18,252 bases of DNA, from positions 1 through 18,252 of the forward strand of contig SMXE01000192.1 of assembly GCA_004357015.1 (NCBI GenBank), written 5' to 3'. The position numbers and the translations under genes are program-made. The notes beneath the pieces were generated by a model. The model did not search any database. It had not been told where the DNA came from and saw only the letters and a program-made list of their open reading frames with translations. This document shows positions 14,342 to 18,252 of the stretch, one piece after another. How positions within the stretch are numbered: position 1 is the stretch's first letter; each line of letters starts with the position of its first letter. The stretch is from Caldithrix sp. (lineage in GTDB: Bacteria > Zhuqueibacterota > Zhuqueibacteria > Oceanimicrobiales > Oceanimicrobiaceae).

Positions 14342-15262
14342 CTAGAATCGGCCTACTAAAGTCACGCGGTTGAGCGAACCGACTTCGCCAAACGAGGTCA
14401 ACGAATAGTCGATGTTAAAAGTGTTTAATTTGAAGCCCAGTCCGAAGGAAACCCCGGAGAATTTATCTTTGTCGGTATCCACCTTCTGATCCTGCCCGAC
14501 AGAATTATAGCCCAGCCTGACTAAAAGCTGCTCGGTCACGGTTATTTCACCACCGAAACGGTATTCAAGACTCTCGTCTTCAAACTTAACCAAAGCGGCG
14601 CTGACCATGACGGGTAAATGCTCCAGCACTTTCGAAGCACCGATTTGCAGGCTGACCGGCAGATCATCTTTTGTCTCGATGAATGCGCTGGTTGTTGTAC
14701 CCAGATTGAACACGCCCGCGCCGATATTCAACTTCTGATCCGGGAGCGAAAAAATGATGCCGGCGTCCAAAGCCAGGGCCGTCTCGGTAAAATCACCAAT
14801 ATGAAAACGGATGAACTTCCCCGTGGCGCCTACCGACAGGTTCTTAACCACCGCGCGCGAATAACCGGCGGAAAACACCAGCCCGTTTGCACTGAAGTCG
14901 CCGGTCGGCAGATTGTTCTCATCGCGGCCGTCGAAGCTGCCAAAGTCATAAAAGTTGAGCGCTACTGCGCCGGTTCCCTCGGAAAAAGGATGGACGTAGG
15001 CGAGAAAGCCGGACTGAAAATCCAAAATATGGTTAAGGTACGAAGCTGTACCTTGCTTTTTCAGAATGGGAGTTAGTCCGGCCGGATTGTAGAATATGTT
15101 GTGGATGTCCCCCTGAATGCCGACAAATGCACCGCCCATCGCTGACGGCCGTGCACCCACAAGCGTTCGCAGGAAAGCATAACCGGTTGCACTTTGAGCT
15201 TTGAGTTCCAGGGAAAAGACCAACAGGAAGGAAAGAAAAAGGAGAAATGCTGACTTCTTCAT
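14342..15262 (-). CDS. PorV/PorQ-family outer-membrane protein
   Basis: A 306-aa exported beta-barrel protein. A signal peptide covers about residues 1-22 (MKKSAFLLFLSFLLVFSLEL, probable cleavage after LKA). The mature N-terminus has LRTLVGARPSAMGGAFVGIQ followed by DIHNIFYNPAGLT, the signature of the PorV/PorQ (UPF0164/FadL-like) family common in FCB bacteria. Alternating amphipathic strands run to the C-terminal RVTLVGRF with a terminal aromatic residue, as in outer-membrane barrels. PorV acts in type IX secretion in Bacteroidetes, but many paralogues have unknown roles, and no other type IX gene is in the window. ATG 15262 is used; a TTG directly before it is possible, and no clear Shine-Dalgarno sequence is seen. 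Confidence 0.88.
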   Translation of the reverse strand: MKKSAFLLFLSFLLVFSLELKAQSATGYAFLRTLVGARPSAMGGAFVGIQGDIHNIFYNPAGLTPILKKQGTASYLNHILDFQSGFLAYVHPFSEGTGAVALNFYDFGSFDGRDENNLPTGDFSANGLVFSAGYSRAVVKNLSVGATGKFIRFHIGDFTETALALDAGIIFSLPDQKLNIGAGVFNLGTTTSAFIETKDDLPVSLQIGASKVLEHLPVMVSAALVKFEDESLEYRFGGEITVTEQLLVRLGYNSVGQDQKVDTDKDKFSGVSFGLGFKLNTFNIDYSLTSFGEVGSLNRVTLVGRF

Positions 15263-15404
15263 CAAACTAACACCCGAATCAACAAACTACTCTCGCCACG
15301 ACCAGGCCGGGGATTCATTGCCTCGATTGTCGAAGCGTGTGAAACTAACTATTTTATGCAAAAAATACAAGCAAAAAGTCCCGGAGTGGTTCGGATTGAA
15401 ACTT

Positions 15405-15433
15405 TTGACACGATGCTTTTCACTTGCTATCGG
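15405..15433 (+). promoter_or_regulatory. Possible promoter for the plus-strand exported-protein gene
   Basis: TTGACA (15405-15410), a 17-base spacer and TATCGG (15428-15433) upstream of the gene at 15497. The -35 match is perfect, the -10 match is only three of six. It lies in the 234-base gap between the divergent PorV-like gene and the plus-strand gene, where nothing else is evident. Confidence 0.3.
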
Positions 15434-15496
15434 CAGATACCTGCAACGAATGTAGCTCTAATCAAATAGAGGAAATTCGTGATAAGGAAGGAACCC

Positions 15497-15841
15497 ATGA
15501 AAAGAGGCCTTCTGCTTGTGGCCACGTTGTTTTTTTTGAGGTGCGACATCAGTGCTGTTGACTATGCAGTGGGCGATGTCAAAATCCTCCGGCGCCAGCA
15601 AACAACCGTCGACGGTCAGCCGGCTATTGAATTGCTCCTGGAGAACGTCGGGCAGCAAGACGCCTTAAACGTGGTGGTCACAATCAAGGCCAAGATGGGG
15701 CAGCGAGATGTGGACATAACAATAGTAAAACTGGACAAGATCGAAGTCAAGGAAGCCGTCCTTCGCACCGGCGTCTTCAAACGAATTGCATCACACGAAG
15801 CTTACGATTTTCTGACCTTTACGGTGGCTTTCTCGAGATAA
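15497..15841 (+). CDS. Small exported protein of unknown function
   Basis: A 114-aa protein, the only plus-strand gene that looks real. The ATG at 15497 has AAGGAAGG five to six bases upstream. The N-terminus MKRGLLLVATLFFLRCDISA is a signal-peptide-like stretch. The cysteine is preceded by LR rather than a small residue, so it is a poor lipobox. The mature part, about 90 aa, alternates beta strands (VGDVKILRR, AIELLLENVGQ, LNVVVTIKAK, DFLTFTVAF) and resembles small Ig-like/FxLYD- or CARDB-like periplasmic domains with a conserved-looking LENVGQQDALNVVV segment; this is a fold impression only. Its stop is 11 bases from the convergent stop of the holin-like gene. I do not recognise the family. 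Confidence 0.65.
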   Translation: MKRGLLLVATLFFLRCDISAVDYAVGDVKILRRQQTTVDGQPAIELLLENVGQQDALNVVVTIKAKMGQRDVDITIVKLDKIEVKEAVLRTGVFKRIASHEAYDFLTFTVAFSR

Positions 15842-15852
15842 GCTCACACTCG

Positions 15853-16278
15853 TCACCCACCCGGATCTGCCTGAACCGACGCACTGCCGCCACCACTGAC
15901 GCCCGCCTGAATCTCGCTTCTGGTTGTGCCATAGCGCTTCGCGATTTTTACGATGGTTTTCGTGCCACCACCGATGATCAGGCCGGTCAGAAGCATGTCG
16001 ACGATTTCAGCTTCAGCACCAAGGAAGCCTTCGACATCAGCAATACCCAGACCAGACTTCACTGCCTGCATTTTGAAACCAAAAGCCAGAAAAATCCCTA
16101 CTGCAGTGGCAATCCATGGACGCAAGTCAAAACTCGTGAGAAACTTGCTACCCTTTCCATCGAGACCTTTCCCAAGATACTTCTGGAACAAGTTGGTGTC
16201 AAAAATTTGCTCGAGCGCAACTGTCAGGATGATCGCTGTGAAGGCAAGTTGCGTCAGAGTTTTAATCACGTCTCCCAT
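15853..16278 (-). CDS. Small holin-like membrane protein
   Basis: A 141-aa protein with three likely membrane segments: residues ~8-26 (LTQLAFTAIILTVALEQIF), ~53-71 (PWIATAVGIFLAFGFKMQA) and ~93-109. The last reads LLTGLIIGGGTKTIVKI, which recalls the LTGLIISRGSNxxHDLI end of several phage holin-like proteins. A Gly/Ser/Ala tail follows. The AAGGAGG site 11 bases before the ATG at 16278 is strong. It follows an anchored coiled-coil protein and an amidase on the same strand, the order of a lysis cassette. Holin function is inference from topology and context; a small structural membrane protein is the alternative. Confidence 0.6.
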   Translation of the reverse strand: MGDVIKTLTQLAFTAIILTVALEQIFDTNLFQKYLGKGLDGKGSKFLTSFDLRPWIATAVGIFLAFGFKMQAVKSGLGIADVEGFLGAEAEIVDMLLTGLIIGGGTKTIVKIAKRYGTTRSEIQAGVSGGGSASVQADPGG

Positions 16279-16316
16279 TGGCCTGTCTCCTCCTTTTCAT
16301 TTGTGTAGTCGTGGGA

Positions 16317-17045
16317 TCATTTCCCAACGGCATAGCCTACCGCGGCACCGGCGGCAATCCCTACAAGCGCAAATTTGTTCGGAAATAGACTCACCTTCGG
16401 CGGATTCTTCAACGTGTTGATGTACTCCTTGGTCAATTGCTCGTATTTGTTCATGCCAAACTCCAACCCCTCCTTGTAAGCCATGACCTTCTGCTCCTTT
16501 AACGTTATGATTGAATCCTGGAGCGCAATGACGTCCTCCAGGGTCAAATTGACAATCTTAAAAACCTCCTTCTGTTTCAGCAAGTTCACCACATCATTGC
16601 GATCGGCGATGAACGAAGAGACGAGCTGGATCGGCATCTGGAATGTGGTTATCGGCAAGCCGGTTCTTGGATGGGGAACAACAGCCACCCCCATCGGAGC
16701 TCTTTTGAATTTGGGGAATGTCTCCCGCACCTCTTCCACAATGTCATCCGGTTGAAAGAGCTGAGCCACGCGTATTATATCATCCTGCCGCAGGTTTTCA
16801 AGCATGTCAATGACTTCATAAAGGCTATCTACCTGTGTCCGATATTCGACTCTTTGAACATTCAGGGATGCAACAATCGTATCCAGACTATCGCTGGTCT
16901 TCTTGATTGCATTGAACTTGGTACGAAACTCTTTAAGGTCCTGTTCAGCCTTCGCAATCTTTTCCTTGGCGCCTCCCCAGAAAAGATAACCCATAAAGGC
17001 AAACCCAACCCACAACACTGCGAGAATAATGATGATTTTTTTCAT
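16317..17045 (-). CDS. Membrane-anchored coiled-coil protein of unknown function (spanin-like context)
   Basis: A 242-aa protein: an N-terminal membrane helix at residues 3-23 (KKIIIILAVLWVGFAFMGYL), then a coiled coil near 27-85 rich in Lys, Glu and Asp, and a middle region with AVVPHPRTGLPITTFQMPIQ near 121-140. A second helical stretch (~150-212) follows, and a Gly/Ala-rich hydrophobic end (FALVGIAAGAAVGYAVGK) could be a second membrane segment or a glycine zipper. The ATG at 17045 is chosen because GGAGG lies 9 bases upstream, inside the end of the amidase gene; the gap between genes is 4 bases. The in-frame start at 17090 would overlap the amidase and add a non-membrane leader. Its position between endolysin-like and holin-like genes recalls Rz spanins, but no sequence match to Rz is seen. 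Confidence 0.7.
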   Translation of the reverse strand: MKKIIIILAVLWVGFAFMGYLFWGGAKEKIAKAEQDLKEFRTKFNAIKKTSDSLDTIVASLNVQRVEYRTQVDSLYEVIDMLENLRQDDIIRVAQLFQPDDIVEEVRETFPKFKRAPMGVAVVPHPRTGLPITTFQMPIQLVSSFIADRNDVVNLLKQKEVFKIVNLTLEDVIALQDSIITLKEQKVMAYKEGLEFGMNKYEQLTKEYINTLKNPPKVSLFPNKFALVGIAAGAAVGYAVGK

Positions 17046-17049
17046 GCCC

Positions 17050-18003
17050 TCAAACCTCCAGTCGGTTGTCATCCCAGGAAGCAAATCCAAGCGAATCCGC
17101 GTACAACTTCACCAGTTCTCCATTGCCCTGAGCGACGTCGTAGAAGACCGCTGAACTGTTCTCCACGGGATCCCGCAGACGAATATAGGTGGTATTGCCG
17201 TGCGCCTGCAATTCCCACAGCAGCTGCTTTACCATATTGCCGGAATCCCGGTCCATCCTGGTGAACTGAGAGACGTTGTGTTGAAACAGTTCATCGAATT
17301 GTTGCTGTGTTAACATAGCGCCCTCCTCCGCAGGAGTTTCGCCTGGTTCAACCAATTGCAAACCGCATTCATCAATCACGCGCTGCCAGAAGGCGTCGTC
17401 GGGCGCAGGATCGCTCTTGTCTCTGCGCACCATGGCGTGGCCAATGACTCCTTCAAACTCTGTAAGTCTCTCCCCATAGAAGTCCGGATAGTTTTGTGGT
17501 AACTGTTTCTTGATAGTAAAATCCTGGCATAAATCGTTGACCAGCGCGATCACCGAATCAACCTGAGCATCTTCATATCTGTCAAAATATCTGTATCCGC
17601 GATAATCCTGTCCGAAATCAAACGCTTCGTCAGGATTTTTGCGCGTTCTTTCGCTGATGCGGTCAAAGCAGTAAAGGTTGCCGTCGGATTCGAGCAAGCC
17701 ACCCTCGCTCGCTATTTCGATTCCGATGAAGCGTTTTTCGAAAGCGAGCTTTTGCTGCCTCGGCCAGCGCAAGCCAAATTGCCAGGCCCACGCTTTGGGG
17801 TCAAATACTTCGTGAATCGTGCCATCCCGTGCGATCAAATAGGCGGTGCCAACAACAGCGCCATCGCGTTGCCACCATTCGAACGAGGAGCGTGCGCTTC
17901 CTCCAACAGTGTGATGCAGCGCAATGCCGGTTTTCGTGCTGCCTGATGCAAAGTACTCACCATCGGGCAGCCTTAGACTGCGGTCAACATTGTCGAGTGC
18001 CAT
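17050..18003 (-). CDS. N-acetylmuramoyl-L-alanine amidase (amidase_2/AmpD-like)
   Basis: A 317-aa peptidoglycan amidase-type protein cutting the bond between N-acetylmuramic acid and L-alanine. The amidase_2 core covers residues ~20-215. GIALHHTVGG gives the first zinc histidine (H30/H31), FIGIEIASEGG matches IGIEL, and VIGHAMVRRDKSDPAP supplies the second zinc histidine (H189) and D198 in place of the usual GHxxxxxRKxDPG. The AWHxG position reads AWQFG (residues 73-77). No signal peptide is present, as in phage endolysins that need a holin, and no membrane segment. The C-terminal ~95 residues (after EPGETPAEEGAM) are unrecognised, perhaps a wall- or partner-binding part. GGGAGG stands seven bases before the ATG. 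The following gene starts 4 bases after its stop. Confidence 0.88.
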   Translation of the reverse strand: MALDNVDRSLRLPDGEYFASGSTKTGIALHHTVGGSARSSFEWWQRDGAVVGTAYLIARDGTIHEVFDPKAWAWQFGLRWPRQQKLAFEKRFIGIEIASEGGLLESDGNLYCFDRISERTRKNPDEAFDFGQDYRGYRYFDRYEDAQVDSVIALVNDLCQDFTIKKQLPQNYPDFYGERLTEFEGVIGHAMVRRDKSDPAPDDAFWQRVIDECGLQLVEPGETPAEEGAMLTQQQFDELFQHNVSQFTRMDRDSGNMVKQLLWELQAHGNTTYIRLRDPVENSSAVFYDVAQGNGELVKLYADSLGFASWDDNRLEV

Positions 18004-18020
18004 GTGTTTTCCTCCCTAAC

Positions 18021-18150
18021 GCGGCAGAGCCGCAAATTCCAAATATCAAATAACAAATTCCGGATAATACTCACAAGTGACTTTGTCATTGTTTGAGATT
18101 TGGGAAATTGGGCATTGGAATTTATTTGCGATTTGTGATTTGTGATTTAA
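18021..18150. repeat. AT-rich block of imperfect inverted and tandem repeats upstream of the amidase gene
   Basis: Starts with the GC stem GCGGC-AGA-GCCGC (18021-18033), then AAATTCCAAATATCAAATAACAAATTCC. After TCACAAGTGA (18071-18080) it runs into GTTTGAGATTTGGGAAATTGGGCATTGGAATTT and then ATTTGTGATTTGTGATTT (18131-18148, a 7-base tandem unit). The left half is roughly complementary to the right half (AAATTCCAAAT versus ATTTGGGAAATT and TTGGAATTT). It looks like a copy of an intergenic repeat family; the family is not identified. Confidence 0.55.
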
Positions 18151-18195
18151 AGTCTTGCCCAAAAACGTCAAAACTTTACAACTCAGGTACTAAAA

Positions 18196-18222
18196 GCAAA
18201 AATACGCTTCGCTGATTTTTGC
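18196..18222 (-). terminator. Hairpin, possible terminator of a gene beyond the right edge
   Basis: GCAAAAAT and ATTTTTGC arms (8 bp) close an inner GC-TTC-GC stem separated by AC/TG. On the minus strand the hairpin is followed by TTTT. It may end a minus-strand transcript coming from outside the window. The last 100 bases show no gene. Confidence 0.4.
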
Positions 18223-18252
18223 ACTCCTATTTTTACCCGATTAATCTTGTAA

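Noticed and set aside
14342..15262. Type IX secretion locus
   Set aside because: Only one PorV/PorQ-like gene is present, and no other type IX component or C-terminal sorting domain is visible in the window.
17046..17090. Longer form of the coiled-coil protein starting at 17090
   Set aside because: The extra residues are polar and come from overlap with the amidase end, while a GGAGG site serves the internal ATG followed directly by the membrane helix.
18021..18150. CRISPR array
   Set aside because: The repeats are short, imperfect and not regularly spaced, and there are no unique spacers or cas genes.

Overview
The window reads as a chromosomal segment of a Gram-negative (diderm) bacterium with about 50% GC. 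A PorV/PorQ-type outer-membrane protein, a TonB/ExbB/ExbD set with a short-linker TonB and two promoter-like sites of the Bacteroidetes type (TTTG/TTG - 20 nt - TAnnTTTG) point to the FCB superphylum. A Calditrichota/KSB1-like lineage would fit, but that placement is inference from gene content, not a phylogenetic result. All convincing genes except one are on the minus strand, so the story reads from high to low coordinates.

Right end (18003 to 15853, minus): an amidase, a membrane-anchored coiled-coil protein and a small holin-like membrane protein form a tight cassette with strong Shine-Dalgarno sites. It resembles a phage lysis module, yet no phage structural gene is visible. An AT-rich block of imperfect repeats lies upstream. 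Facing it is a single plus-strand gene (15497-15841) for a small exported protein.

Middle right (15262 to 10306, minus): a PorV-like protein with its own terminator, then a collinear run cutA - GalU-like nucleotidyltransferase - MBL-fold hydrolase - tonB - exbB - exbD. Several junctions overlap or nearly touch. A TTTG-N20-TATATTTG promoter candidate sits before cutA.

Middle (10300 to 7095, minus): an intergenic stretch with a promoter-like site and a perfect hairpin terminator that could delimit a small RNA or leader. It is followed by a CdsZ/FlgZ-like coiled-coil zinc-ribbon protein, the RNase P RNA gene (bacterial type A, with a 16-bp perfect P1 helix), and recJ.

Left (7071 to 1, minus): an acyl-CoA catabolic operon of carboxyltransferase, AtuA (DUF1446), a separate AtuA C-terminal-type small protein, a GlmU-like nucleotidyltransferase, an AUH-like enoyl-CoA hydratase, an acyl-CoA dehydrogenase and the start of an MBL-fold protein cut by the window edge. 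This set matches the chemistry of leucine/isovalerate or acyclic terpene (citronellol/geraniol) degradation: dehydrogenation, biotin-dependent carboxylation and hydration of a branched acyl-CoA. The biotin carboxylase/biotin carrier subunit is not in the window. The GlmU-like gene is the odd member and has no obvious role in that pathway.
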